Notes under the pieces: model-generated | Seen by the model: the letters and a program-made list of their open reading frames with translations, nothing else | Told to the model about the DNA's origin: nothing | Database searches by the model: none | Source of the DNA: Agrostemma githago | Lineage: Eukaryota > Streptophyta > Magnoliopsida > Caryophyllales > Caryophyllaceae | Assembly (NCBI GenBank): GCA_958450325.1 | Contig: OY288241.1 | Span: 47,319,978-47,383,977, forward strand | Reading direction: 5' to 3' | Length of the DNA: 64,000 bases | Made by a program: the position numbers and the translations under genes | Shown: one piece after another, positions 32,811 to 44,970 of the stretch | How the letters are laid out: every line of letters starts with the position of its first letter | Position numbering within the stretch: position 1 is the first letter of the stretch

Positions 32811-32890
32811 TCCTTGACATAAGTTTTTTCACCACTTTTAAGAAAAGTGGTAAAAGTAAGGGTATTATTTTTAAATCAAATAGTTTTATG
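32811..32890. mobile_element. MITE cut by a CACTA element
   Basis: Matches the left 80 bp of the complete MITE at 40509-40770 (shared 'atccattcaatcctt' and 'agaaaagtggtaaaagtaag'). It stops exactly where the CACTA end starts. The rest of this MITE copy is not in the window. Confidence 0.6.
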
Positions 32891-33827
32891 CACTACAAGA
32901 AAACAGTCCAAGGGCGACCTCACACGCGCGACCAAAATTGTCGGTCGCTCCAGTAGCGACTGAAAAAAACACGCGTGACCGATGTCAGTCGCTAGGCGAA
33001 GAGACCAAGTGGGAGTAAGTTCGAAAAAAAAGGAACATGGCTTAGCGACTGATATCAGTCGCTAAAGAAAAGGCGGGCAGCTAATATCAGTCGCTAAGTT
33101 TTATTATATATTATATAAAGCGACTGATATCGGTCGCTAAAGTAAGGGCTAACGGCTAATATCGGTAACTAGTTGACGAAAAAAACACGCTTAGCGACCG
33201 ACAGAAAAACACGCGCGACCGCTATCAGTCGCTAAGCTTACGACTTTTTAAAAAAATTTGACCGAGCCCCTTCCCTCTCGTCATTTCCCATTTGGCTTTC
33301 TCTCTCTAAATTTCTCCCCTCTTCTCTCTAACCCGAGCGCTCTCCTCTCCTCTTCATTTTCTTTATTTTTTTTCTCCCATTTTTGTTCATTAAGGTATTT
33401 TTTGGTCTATACTTAGTTTAAATCATTTCGTAATTTTTGTATTTATTGATTTAAATAAATTAGTTATTGAGTTAGATGTTTTTTAGTATAGTTTTGTTGT
33501 TGTTGGAATGTTTGATATAGTTAGCATGTTAATTGCCCATAGGTTCCCCCAATTTGGATTAGGTAATTGTTAGTATAAAGTAAATGGGTTTATGGTTGGA
33601 TAGTGGAATGGATTGGTTTTTTTTAATGTGTTAGAAAATTGAAAGTGAAAATATAATTAGGCCGATTTAATGATATAATTAGGCCGATTAGGTACAAATA
33701 ATACTATGTTTAGGTGAATTGTGATTTTTTAATAAATATGTGATTAGTGTATGCTAGTAAATTAATTTAGAGGAAATACTGTGTATTTGGTTGTCTAATT
33801 TTTTTTAGATAAAAAATGAAGAGATTT
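32891..33827 (+). mobile_element. 5' end of a CACTA (En/Spm-type) element
   Basis: Starts with the CACTA terminus cactacaagaaaacag. A subterminal array at 32905-33240 carries many gcgactgatatcagtcgc-type palindromes. A pyrimidine-rich 5' leader follows (33250-33394), then an intron with gt...ag borders (33395-33808), then ATG at 33816-33818. After four codons (Met-Lys-Arg-Phe) the sequence changes abruptly to copia DNA. The reversed CACTA at 42472-44285 has the same leader, intron and start, which supports the reading. Confidence 0.75.
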
Positions 33828-33887
33828 AGAAAGCCATTCACGACATTCATGACCTTCATGTATTGCTAGGAAATATATTACTACATG

Positions 33888-35120
33888 ACATTCATGACCT
33901 TAAGAAAGCCACTGTTGGTTCACTGCCCGATGGCACTACAAAGAATGTTCATAGTATAGGGCATATGCATTTAACTAAAAACATCACTTTGCATAATGTT
34001 TTTTATATTCCTGGTTTTGCAAAAAATCTTCTTTCTATAGGAATTATATTACAGAATGCTAATATAAGGGTTATTTTCTCTGCTACTGAATCCTTAATCC
34101 AGGACAATTCAAGTAAAGTTACCTTGGCTAAAGGATGAAAACAGGGTGATTTATACAGAATTGCACAGCATTCTGAATGTCATGTTGCTGCTAAGACTGT
34201 TTGTTTGTCAAATAATAGTATAATTTCTGATATCACTTTATTGCATAAGCGTTTGGGTTATCCCTCATTAGATAAGTTAAAACATCTTGCTGATATCAAT
34301 GTTGTTTCTGTTAAGAACTTGGATTGTGAGGCTTGTATCTTGTCTAAACATCATGCTTTACCCTTTGCTAGAAGCGATTCACATGCCTTGCATTGTTTTG
34401 ATCTTGTTCATATGCATGTTTGGGGTTCTTATAAAGCTCCAACTATCAGAGGGGCCAAGTCTTTTCTCACTATTGTAGATGATCACTCTATAGCTACTTG
34501 GATTTACATGATTCAATCTAAGCTTCAAGTGCCAAATCTTATCAAATAGATCTGGCATATGTGGTTACTCAGTTTAACTGTCATGTTAAAATCATTAGAA
34601 CTGATAATGGTACAGAGTTTTTACAAGGACCTTGCACAACAATGTTTAATAATGTAGGTATAGTTCACCAAACTAGTATTGCTGGAATACCCAAGCAAAA
34701 TGGTAAGGTAGAAAGAAAGCATAGGCATCTCTTGGAAGCTGCTAGGGCCTTAAAAATTCAGTCTAACCTTCCTATTAAGTTTTGGGGAGAGTGCTTGTTG
34801 ACTGCAACTTATTTGATCAATAGAATGCCCATGGCCTTACTAGGATGGAAAACTCCATGCGAGTCTCTATACCAACAGTCACCAGATTATGATGAGCTTA
34901 GGATTTTTGGTACCTTGTGCTATGCCACTGTACCAACTAGACATAGAGACAAATTAGGATATATAGCAAGGAGATGTATGTTTATAGGCTATCCTTTGAC
35001 ACAAAAAGGGTATAAGTTATATGATTTGGATGCACATCAAGTATTCACCAGTAGAGAGATTATTTTCAAGGAGGATGTATTCCTTACAGGTCACAAGTTG
35101 TTTTAAATGATAATGCAGAT
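33888..35120 (+). pseudogene. Copia protease remnant and integrase
   Basis: It starts in the C-terminal part of the protease/pre-integrase region ('VGSLPDGTTKNVHSIGHMHL', 'FYIPGFAKNLLSIG'). The GAG-pre-integrase motif follows ('LLHKRLGYPSLDKLKHL', 'CEACILSKHHALPF') and then the integrase core with 'TIVDDHSIATWIYM', 'IIRTDNGTEFL' and 'NGKVERKHRHLLEAARAL', that is D, D and E. Breaks lie at 34136 (TGA), near 34548 (stop and short deletion, frame change) and at 35104. About 400 codons remain recognisable. Confidence 0.75.
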
Positions 35121-35135
35121 ATTAGGCATTTATAT

Positions 35136-36487
35136 ATGCTGATAAATCCTGCTGATGTTCCTTATAATACACAAGGAGCACCTCCTCTGTCTTCAGATAG
35201 CAATCTGAACAGTTCAGGTTTCGTTCCTGATAACTCAGATGAAAAGGATGAGGAAGAACCAAAGGTGGTTATTCCTACCACATCTGTTTCCTCTCCTCAT
35301 AATGCAGATACACATGTATCATCACCTCAGAATGCTGAAGTAGTGGATGTTATACAACCTATTATTAGAAGGTCCACAAGAAGAATGATTCCTTCTATAA
35401 AGTTGAATGACTTTCACTACAGGAAGACAACATCATTATGTGCATAAGTTATTAGTAATCTGCATATTTTTGATCAAGATTATCTTGCTTCCCTTAATCT
35501 GGTGTTGACTGAGCATGAGCCAGCTCACTATGGACAGGCTTCTAAGGATCCTAAGAGGGTAGAGGCTATGCAAAAGGAAATAAATGCACTAGAATATAAT
35601 CACACCTGGGAGTTTACTGATCTCCCAAAACGGAAAAAGGCTATAGGATCTAAATGGGTGTATAAAGTTAAAAACAGACCAGATGGATCCGTGGAAAGGT
35701 ATAAGGTCAGGTTAGTAGCTAAAGGATATAATCAAGTGAAGGGAAAGGATTATAAACATACCTTCTCACCTGTTGCTAAACTAGCCACTGTTAGAGCCCT
35801 GATTGCTCTTGCTTCACTAAAAGGGTGGATTTTACACCTATTAGACATCAATAATGCCTTCCTTCATGGCTACTTCGATGAAGAGGTATATATGACACCT
35901 CCTCAAGGATATATAGTTCCTAAACAAGGACAAGTATGCAGGTTGAAGAGATCCATTTATGGACTCAAACAGGCATCAAGACAATGGAATGAAGAGTTAA
36001 CTAAGTACCTTCTTGGCTTTGGATTTACTCAATCCAAACAAGACTACTCTTTATTCACTAAAGGTGATCCCACATCAGAGTGCTTTGTGGTTGCACTAGT
36101 TTATGTGGATGATGTTTTATTAACTGAAAATTACCAGGCAGAAATACAAAAAGTTAAGAATGGTTTGCATCAAGCTTTTACAATAAAGGATTTGGGTCAG
36201 ATGAGATATTTTCTGGGCTTAGAAATTGCCATGAATGAGTCAGGTATTATGATAAATCAAAGGAAGTACGTTTTGGATGTAGTTAAAGACTTGAGGATGG
36301 AGAATTGTATTGAAACTCAGTTTCCTCTACCAAAAGGCCTCAAGCTGAGCATATATGACGGTGAAGTTCTTACTGATCCAGAGCAATATAGAAGATTGGT
36401 GGGACGTTTGCTGTACTTAAATCCTAGCAGACCAGATGTGGCATATGTTGTGCAGCATCTGAGTCAGTTTGTTACCCAACCACGCAC
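35136..36487 (+). pseudogene. Copia reverse transcriptase
   Basis: Frame 35502-36487 carries the RVT_2-type domain: 'GSKWVYKVKNRPDGSVERYK', 'HTFSPVAKLATVRALIALA', 'DINNAFLHGYFDEEVYM', 'RLKRSIYGLKQASRQWN' and the catalytic 'YVDDVLL'. A short Ser/Pro/Asp-rich linker frame (35136-35447) precedes it, separated by a stop. Near 36487 the frame slips before the RNase H region. The catalytic residues are intact. Confidence 0.8.
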
Positions 36488-37064
36488 GAAAACCACATCT
36501 TGCTGCTGCTCTACATGTGGTAAAATACCTGAGGCATTCAGTCAATGCAGGGTTGTTCTATCCAGCAAATATTATTTCTATTCTGAAGGGGTATAGTGAT
36601 TCTGATTGGGCTAAGTGTGTAAACAGTCGTAGATCGTTGAGTGGATACTGTGTTTTGTTAGGATCTTTTTTAATTTCTTGGAAGACCAAGAAACAAAAGA
36701 CTATTAGTAAGAGTTCTACAAAGGCTGAGTATAGATGCATGTCTTTTACTGCTAGTGAATTGGTTTGGTTGGAGCATTTGCTGGCAGATCTTGAAGTAAC
36801 TGTCACACGACCTATTACACTGTTTTGTGACAATAAAGATGTGCAACATATTGCCCAAAATCTAGTCTTCCATGAGAGGACCAAGCACTTAAAAATAGAC
36901 TGTCATTATGTCAGGATTTGGTACAAGAAGGAGTGTTAGTTACACAGCACGTCAGATCAGGAATGCAACTGGCAGATCTTATGATAAAGGCTTTAGGAGC
37001 TCAACATTATCATTTCTTAGCTGACATGATAGGGATGAAGAACTTCGTTGTTAGTCCATCTTAA
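36488..37064 (+). pseudogene. Copia RNase H
   Basis: Frame to 36939 with 'GYSDSDWAKCVNSRRSLSGY', 'ISWKTKKQKTISKSSTKAEY' and 'LFCDNKDVQHIAQN', the D-E-D catalytic pattern of copia RNase H. A second frame slip near 36915 moves the C-terminus ('LADLMIKALG') to another phase, ending at the TAA 37062-37064. Confidence 0.75.
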
Positions 37065-37072
37065 AGGGAGAG

Positions 37073-37300
37073 TATAGCAAGTAACAATTGAGGATTCAAG
37101 TTGTACATCCATTACATTCATAACAGAATTCGGTTATGACAGAATTCAGTTATAGATTTCTGTGTAGAAGTAGCTTGCATACACTAAGTATATATATATG
37201 TACATTAGTCTGCTGCATAATGTAAGATACAATACACATAATCAATGAAAATATATTTTCTCTATTTACTCCTTCTTGAGCTAAGCTTGTGAGCAACAAC
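37073..37300 (+). repeat. Probable 3' LTR of the copia element
   Basis: Follows the purine tract aaagggagag. It contains repeated 'acagaattc.gttat' words and 'taagtatatatatatgtac'. The start reads TA instead of TG and no second LTR exists to define the end. Confidence 0.4.
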
Positions 37301-37587
37301 AGTGGTGATGAATCAGGATTCTCGGTTTCTTAGGTCCCATCTTCTTTTTTAAGCAAACTGTTTCTTCTTCCTTTCGTTGGACTCGATAAAGGTTTTCTGA
37401 GTTAAAACCAAACAAATTTTTTCTGCAAGTTTTTTGGGATCTAAAATGTCCGAAGGATATTTTTAACAAACAAAATATACGAGTGTATTATAAACAAACA
37501 AATCCCGGAGCAAGCAAATCCCAGAAAAATCAATTTAGTGAAAAAAGAAAAATCAATTAGTTGAAGAAGAAGACATGATGAAAATTA
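37301..37587. other. Unassigned spacer
   Basis: Nothing recognised in this AT-rich stretch. Confidence 0.4.
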
Positions 37588-37790
37588 CTCCCTCCGAGTT
37601 CCTAATATTGACACCTTTGGATTTTGGGTGGAAAATAAGAACGGGAAAATGAGTGGCTTAAAAAAGGAGGAAGAGAGATAAATAAGTGGGTAAATGTGAA
37701 CCACACATTTATGGCCTAAAATAGAAAGTGGGTAAAGGATCAAATTCAGCCATAAAAAAATACGTGTCAATGATAGTAACTCAGATGGAG
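37588..37790. mobile_element. Stowaway-type MITE, 203 bp
   Basis: TA on both sides. Ends ctccctccgagttcctaat and ctccatctgagttactatc (read inward) pair with a few mismatches. The same family occurs at 51627-51865. Confidence 0.8.
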
Positions 37791-38228
37791 TATTAGGTGA
37801 AGTTTAGGTTAACTTTTCAAAGAGTCGTGGTTTATTTCTAGATTAACGATACAATATGATACAAAAAAGTTTTGAAAATGGAAATGGTTAATATAATTAA
37901 AAAGTGGAAGGGTCTAGCTGGTAGTCGGTTACTCAGTTCCATTAATGTAAGATATGTCTAGTATTTTGGTTTATTCCCAGATTAAATAAAGTTTGGTTTA
38001 TTTATAGAAGATCACCCAAAGTTGGGATTATTCATGTTAAATAATCCATTTTTTTAATATATTACTGTATATATTACATTTCTATATGAATATCGATATA
38101 TATTGTTACTTGAAATTTGTTAGGCATAGTACTAATCATCACTCCCTCCATATACCACTAAGATCTTCAAATTTTTATTCCCATTGCGTGAGATATAATA
38201 ATGAAATGAAAAGATTAATTTGGTACGG

Positions 38229-38229
38229 A

Positions 38230-38274
<45 letters not shown>
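38229..38274. repeat. (GA)n microsatellite
   Basis: About 20 GA units. A (TC)n-(TG)n-(TA)n compound run follows at 38470-38520. The surroundings (37791-39008) are AT-rich with no supported gene. Confidence 0.9.
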
Positions 38275-38275
<1 letters not shown>

Positions 38276-39008
38276 TCAAATAAGTTCACCATATGTACTT
38301 AAGTATATATTAAAGTTACAGATGACATACGATAAAGTTGCATTTGTTCTAAATTGATATGTAACTATAACATTCAGCACTGTTATCTCGTGTAACTTTA
38401 AGCACTTTTTGTGTAACTTTAACACTGGAACTTATGAACTTATAAGATTTCTTGGCCTTATGTGAACCTATCTCTCTCTCTCTCTCTATGTGTGTGTGTA
38501 TATGTTTATATATATATATAAAAGTGATTGTGTTTTATACTAGTAATGGATACGGTAAGCCCCAAAAAAAAAAGATGGACTTTTGGTAGGCGTAGTAGAG
38601 ATTTTTGTGGGGTTGCGTTTGGGTACTTAGAATTGATTTAAATATCATGAATTCAAATCCTGTACTTCCTCCGATTTTCTTTTATCTTCTCATTTTTTGA
38701 TAATTGGGTGAGGTATTGTATTCAAATGGAAAGATAAATTAAAATAGGAGTAAGTATTTGAATTTTTAGAATTTAAATCCAAATCCAAATCCAAAATTGT
38801 GTTTGGTACCCTTGGATTTGGATTTGAAATTCAGCGGGTAAAGTCGGGTAAAGGTCACCAATTTTTTTTTAAAAAAAAATCATTAGAAAAAAAGTAAATT
38901 TTCAAATACGGGAAAAAAAATAAAGAAAAAAATATATTCTAATAAGATTATGCGGAAAAATAAACAAAGTATAAGTGAAGGAATTGAAATGACTACTCAT
39001 ATACTAAC

Positions 39009-39730
39009 GCCTCGTTTGGTTCATCCGGAAATTTATTTCCCGGAGGAAGTTGCATTTCCCATGATGTTACTTCTCACATCAACTTCCCGGGAATCTGCAA
39101 TATTTTTTTGATTGACATCCAGGAATTCACACTTGCCATGAACTGAATTTCAGCATCTTGTTTGGTTGTCTTGACCTAATTCCAATGATTTTGATTATAA
39201 TGACTATTATGCCATTTATTAATCAAGGCCCAAGGGTATAAAACTTATGAAATACGAGTAACTTTTTTTTATAACAAATTATGAAATAGGTGAAATTGTT
39301 TTCTCCATGACATGCAGTCGTAACTCGTAACCACATTACATCATCAGCAAAAAAAAGAACATTATTTTAAAAAAAATCTGAGTTAAGTTAACATCATTGT
39401 TCCGGAAAAATCAATACAGAATAATTGAGTGGAAAACAGTAGATGGATAGTTGAGTAAAAAATTAGGGTTATAAAGTGAGAAATATGATAAGTCCATAAG
39501 GGTATAAAAGTCATTGACGTAAGTCAGGATATGGGAAGTGCAACTCACGGGGGGGAGAGAGGGAGGGGGAGTTGGTGAGCAACTTCCCATATCATCCAGG
39601 AACTGCAACTCATGATGAAAGTTCGAATTCCCCCAATTTTTCATTTTTGAAGTAACCAAAAAACTCCGTGAAATTGCATTTCATGGGATCTCCCACTTCC
39701 CGGGAAGTAGGAGAGTAACCAAACGATGCC
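39009..39730. mobile_element. MITE-like element with cgtttggtt ends
   Basis: The left end 'cgcctcgtttggttc' and the right end, read inward, 'ggcatcgtttggttac' are imperfect inverted repeats. Inner blocks with 'cccgg(g)aa' and 'ttgcatttc' words are also inverted. The ends resemble PIF/Harbinger termini. No clear TSD and no coding capacity. Confidence 0.5.
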
Positions 39731-40123
39731 AGAATTTGAGGGAGTCAAATTAGAAAATAGTTTGAATTTTGTCAAGATTTGAATCCAAATCATAAGGTTC
39801 TCAAACGCTTGAAATATTTCAAATCTAAAATTCAAATACAAATTTAAGTTCTCAAACATTTCATAGGAGAATTTTATTAATCTAAACTATCTACCATGTA
39901 TTGTTGGTATATAAATAGTGGTATTGGATATAAAAAATCTTGATTTAATTTCCAACTACATTTTTAAAACTTATAGTCGCCCTAGAAAAATATGAGTACT
40001 ATTATTTTAATTATTATTTTATTTTAAGTTGTTATTAGATGCTAATATTGGTTAATCTTCTTTGACTAATTAACCATAACAATTACTCCGTAATAAACTA
40101 TTAACAGAAACAATGTTGCAAAA

Positions 40124-40352
40124 TAGTATTATACCACCAGTTGTATGTGCAACTATCTCAAAGTTGTGGAACTTTTATGTATACTTATTGAGCTTATACA
40201 AGTTTTTAAGTTGAATTGTAAGTTTTTGGGCTTAAATATTTATGTGATTTAGTTCGACAATTTTACACTAAAGCTCAGAAAGTTTATAACAAGGCTAGAA
40301 AACATTGTGATAACATTCAAAATCATAAAACTAGTTATACATAGAGCTATAC
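40124..40352 (-). repeat. Unclassified dispersed repeat, copy 2
   Basis: Reverse-oriented partner of 31389-31630. Confidence 0.55.
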
Positions 40353-40508
40353 TCATTGAACAATGTTTAGAGCGAATTATAAGATAACTGTCAAGCCAAC
40401 CGATAAGAGGAATAGAGATAACACAAGACACATCAGATAATAAGGAAAAGTGAAACAGAAAATAAATGTAAGAAAACCATCACCATAAACTTCAATCATA
40501 ATCTAAGA

Positions 40509-40770
40509 CTCTCTCCCATCCATTCAATCCTTTACATGGAGGATTTCACCACTTATAAGAAAAGTGGTAAAAGTAAGGGTATTATTAATAAATCAAATGG
40601 TTTTATGAGTCCACCAAACTTAAAGTAAGGAAAAAGTAGTGGCATTTGGTGTTAATAGAGTAAGGATATGAAGATTATAAGGTAAAGTGTTTTGCGAAAA
40701 GGGGAATGTAGACAATTGATTGGATTGTCCATTTATAGTAAGAGTAAATAATTGAATGGATGAGAGGTAG
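40509..40770. mobile_element. MITE, complete copy
   Basis: Ends 'ctctcccatccattcaat' and, read inward from the right, 'ctacctctcatccattcaat'. The left 80 bp equals the truncated copy at 32811-32890. Confidence 0.65.
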
Positions 40771-42471
40771 TACACAACAATAATGAAAAATAATAGAATA
40801 AAACTAACACAGGCAAATGTGAAACATGGAAATTATAAACAAGCACAACAAAGGGCAAGAGTAACAAACTCCACAATGTAGACGAGAGGAAACAAAGGAG
40901 AAGCTAGCACAAGGTCGGACAATAAACTATGACACATCCGGGCCTCCGGCCCACTATTTATATGATTTTACGTACAAAAACTGAGAAAACAAAAAAATAT
41001 AAAATAGGGGAGAAGAAAAATGGAGAGAGATGTTAGAGTACTGTCTTATATTATATACACTATATATTATGGAATAAAATTTAAAACTCAAACAAATCTT
41101 CCTCCATCCATCATTTATCTAATACTATCTTCTATTCCGTAATAAAGTCATGTGTTCTGTTTTAATTGAGTAAAACAACTAAATCAACCAACAAACAAAA
41201 TTAAGAAATGAGATATATGTAAAAAAAATGGGGGCAATCAATTAACAAATTTTTTAATTAAAAAAGAAAAATAATTAATGATAATAATCCCAACTATACA
41301 CAATCTTCTCATAGTAATTCAATCATCATTTAATCTCGAAATGAACCTAACTATTAATAACCTCTTCTCGTAACAAACTCAGGTATTTTATGACATGATG
41401 TATCAAGTAAAATATGAGGTGGAAAAGAAATAAATAAAAATAAAATAAAAAATAAAACCCCATCAGACTAAAGAGGTGTTGACTCCTTACCAACCCCATC
41501 AGACTTACGGACTACCGCCCCACCCCCGTCAGCCCCCACTTTCCCACCAACACCTCTGCCCCTACGAGTCACACGACCATCCCGCCGCACAACCTGTACG
41601 TCTTTGCCAACCTCACGATCTCCACACAACACACCAAACCAATATATATAAAAATTTTGAAAATCAAAATCGCTACCGACCCATATGGGTCCTGACTGGT
41701 GGTGGGTTGAATTGGGGGTGCACAATAGGAAATCAGAGGCGCGCAAATTGGTGTTGTGCTCGGTGGTTGCGTCGAGCATGGTGTTCGCCGGAATCTGGGC
41801 AATCAAAAATTGAGATGGTGGTCAAACATTGATGACGACGGTTAATGTATGCTGATGCTCGGCTGTGAACGACCGCTGGAGGAAGTCTGGCGAGCTGCTG
41901 TTGGTGATTAAATGGTGTATTGATGTTAATGGAATTATGGGGAGGATGAAGATAGATGAAAAGATAAAAGAGTATTGTAAAAATAAGGGTAAAAATAAAC
42001 TAATGACCTGACTAGTAGGTTAACAAAATGCAAATATGAGAAGGAACGCTTAATAGAAAAGATTGTTTTGAGATTAAAGATTGGTTGGATTACTTTGGGA
42101 AGATAGGGAATAGTTGGGATTATTTGTATGAATTAACCCTTAAAAAATCAAATCAATTAAGAAAAGAGAGAGAAAAGAGGGCAAAAAATTCCTTAGCTCC
42201 CACCTCGTTTCATCTTCCCCTTCCATTCGTCTTTCCCTTCCATAATTTATTCATAAGTGTATTATCACCTACAACAATGGATACAAAAATTATTACAGAG
42301 CATGAACTTCAATATGGCACCCAAGTGTACAACCAAAGTGACCCAATTAGACCTGCAACCAAACCTCAATATGAACCTCGGGTGTACCACCCAAACAAAA
42401 GTAGAGTCTGCAGTAAACACACCAAGTAAAAAGAGAAGAGAAAGCTAGACAAGGGGTAAGTGAACAATTAT
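40771..42471. other. Unassigned region with a more GC-rich island
   Basis: Positions 41460-41900 are richer in GC and open on both strands for about 115 codons, with a tataaaa-like word at 41642. No family is recognised. It could be a captured gene fragment or the edge of an unlisted element. Confidence 0.3.
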
Positions 42472-44285
42472 CACTACAAGAATTTAGGTCTCAGGCGACT
42501 GATCTTAGCCACCGTCACCTGTCGCTAAAGTAGACGCGTGACAGATGACAGTCGCTATGGAACAGTCGCACCCATATGTCGCTTTAAGCGACCAATTTCG
42601 GTCGCTAAAAAAATACGCGCGACCGAAATTGGTCGCTACATGTAGCGACCGACATCAGTCGCTAAGACGTATCCTTAGCGACTGTTGTCAGTCGCTACGG
42701 GGATAAGAGTAGCGACCGATATCAGTCGCTAAGGGGATTGACGTGGCACCATAACAGGCCGATATCGGTCGCTTTTAGACGTTTTATAGCGACCGATATC
42801 GGTCGCTAACGGACCTGTAGTAAGCCGATTCTATTTATTTTATTTCTAGCCAAAATCTGCACAAAAACACAAACCGTTACGGGTTTCCTCAGCAAATTCA
42901 GGGTAAATCCTATCAAAGCGTTTCCACTCCTCCCCGTTAGTAGGATGACACATCTTCCTCTCTACACGAGTTTCTTCTTTATGCCACCGCATTTGTTCGG
43001 CAATGGTTCTGGTCGCATATAATTTTTGGAGGCTAGGGGCGATGGGAAAGTAGGTGAGTCGACTAAGTGGTATAGGTTTTTTATGCCTTGCAACACTCTT
43101 TCCCTTCCTACCCTTCAAAACAATATTCCCATCTACACTTTTGTATCTACCCTTACCACATATCTTACATTCTTCAAGCAGGACATCGTCCTTCCAAGAA
43201 AGCATACATCCATCGGGACAACCATCGATTTTTTGATGCGGAAGTTCAAGACCTTTAACTATTTTTTTGGTATTGTAGAATGTTTTGGTCATAATGTTGT
43301 CTTTTGGGATGAGTTTCTCAATCAACGCAGCGACATCGTCTACGCACCCAAACGGTAGGTTATACTCACATTTAAGGGTCACTACCATAGACACGACTTC
43401 TAACAATGTCACATCACACCCTCCATATAACGGCTTCTCCGCAGTCTCTAACATATCAAAAAATGCTTATGCTCGTGGGTTTGGCTCTTGTGGGGTTGGT
43501 TGGTCATCGTCGTTAGTGTACATGCTCTCATCATTAAACACATTGCACTCAACCACATCAACAATCATTCCTTTCAACCCGCCCTCATTCTATTCAACCT
43601 CAGATTCCTCAACAACAGATGTCTCGCCATGACAAATCCAACAATAATAATTTGGGCAAAATCCATTTGAGATGATATGTTCCTTAATCAAAATAATATC
43701 CAAGAATCTGAGGTTCTTACATTTCACACAAGGACATCTAAATCTACCCTCTGACGCGTATTCAGGGTGGGTTTTAGCAAACTAAAGAAAACCATTAACA
43801 CCCTCTAAAAATTCCGTTGTGGGACGTCGTCTCTTATCAAATCTTTCTTCATACATCCATTTTCGTTCAAATCTCTTCATTTTTTATCTAAAAAAATGTA
43901 GACAATAACCAAATACACACTACTCACATATTAGTAAAATTCTCAGTTCACCTAAACATAGTAATATTTGCACCTAATCCGTCTATAATTAAGTACATCA
44001 CTAAATTGGCATAATTGTAATTTCACTTCCAATTTCCTAACACATCAAAACAACCAAATTCATTCAACTATTTAACCACAGACTCTAACTTTATACAAAC
44101 AATCTACCTATTTCAAATTGGGGAACCTATGGGCAATTAACATTCTAACTACACTAAATACTCTAATCACAGCAACACTACACTATAAAAACATCTAACT
44201 CAATAACTAATTTATTTATATCAATAAATGCAAAAATTAACAAATAATTTAAATTAAGTATAGATAAAAAAATCATACCGTAACT
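42472..44285 (-). mobile_element. Truncated CACTA element, inverted relative to the copy at 32891
   Basis: The terminus cactacaagaatttagg at 42472 is the element's 3' end. A subterminal array follows (42490-42830) with perfect palindromes such as gcgaccgatatcggtcgc, then a 3'-truncated TNP2-type transposase (42846-43880). The leader intron corresponds to 33395-33808 of the other copy. At 44286 another CACTA-like terminus begins, so the 5' end of this copy is lost or displaced. Confidence 0.75.
42846..43880 (-). pseudogene. TNP2-type CACTA transposase, truncated
   Basis: One reading phase from ATG 43880. The transposase-associated domain comes first ('MKRFERKWMYEERFDKR', 'FRCPCVKCKN', 'HIISNGFCPNYYCW'). 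The start of the Transposase_21 domain follows ('ALIEKLIPKDNIMTKTFYNTKK', 'CPDGCMLSWKDD', 'CKICGKGRYKS', 'AEQMRWHKEE', 'YPEFAEETRN'). Stops interrupt it at 43782-43784, 43590-43592 and 43467-43469. It ends at 42846, where the subterminal array begins, so the catalytic core is missing. An intact protein would cut and move CACTA ends. Confidence 0.8.
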
Positions 44286-44970
44286 CACTACAAAAAAAAT
44301 GGCCATAGCAAGGGACATATCCGTTGCAAAAGCCCCACTTTCCGTTGCAAAATTGCCTTTTGCAACAGATTTGTAACGGAATCACGTCCTCGCAAATAGT
44401 GGTTGCAAAAATGACAAATTTCGTTGCAAGATACCTTTTTGCAACGGACTTGCAACGAAAATAGCGTTGGTTGCGTGCAGTAAAATGCGTATCAAATCCA
44501 TTGCAAATTAAAAGTTTGCAACGGAATTGCAACGGATGTCCCTTGCAAGCGTGAATATAATCCCTTGCAAGTCCTTTGCAAACTTTTAATTTGCAACGGA
44601 TTTGCAAGGGAATTAACTCCCATATACAATTTTCATTTTGGTGTTTCCCTTGCAAATCCGTTGCAAAACTCAATGTTTGCAAGGAATTTGCTAGGGAAAG
44701 TCCCTTGCAAATGTGCTGTACTAACGCATCCGCTCCCTATTTTTGGCTCCCCAAAATGCCAAAATTTCATAAAAACATTCAACAAACAACATGTGTTTAC
44801 GGTTCCACAAATATCCAAATTTGTCTTCAAAATCTTCAATACCAATAAGATAACTCAAGAAAATATATCTTCATTGCCCTTACTAAATTCAACAACCATA
44901 AAGTACTTGAAGTAGATCAAAGTATACGTCACAATTCTATTTAAAACATTGAAAACTTGTCAATGGTAAC

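Larger units (their letters stand above)
33828..37300 (+). mobile_element. Ty1/copia element lacking its 5' part
   Basis: Plus-strand protease remnant, integrase, RT and RNase H are followed by a purine tract (37063-37072) and an LTR-like stretch to about 37300. Gag, PBS and 5' LTR are missing. The left junction (33828-33900) repeats 'gacattcatgacctt' twice, which looks like filler DNA from break repair. Several frameshifts show it is inactive. Confidence 0.75.

Noticed and set aside
32905..33240. CRISPR-like or satellite array
   Set aside because: Units are irregularly spaced and lie directly inside a CACTA terminus, so they are subterminal repeats; CRISPR is not expected in a plant genome.
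41476..41832. Overlapping open frames of 118 and 112 codons
   Set aside because: No recognisable domain and equal openness on both strands; the GC-richer composition alone explains them.
44555..44915. Frames in the ttgcaacgga repeats
   Set aside because: Cys/Asn-rich repeats are produced by the subterminal repeat words; both strands are open.
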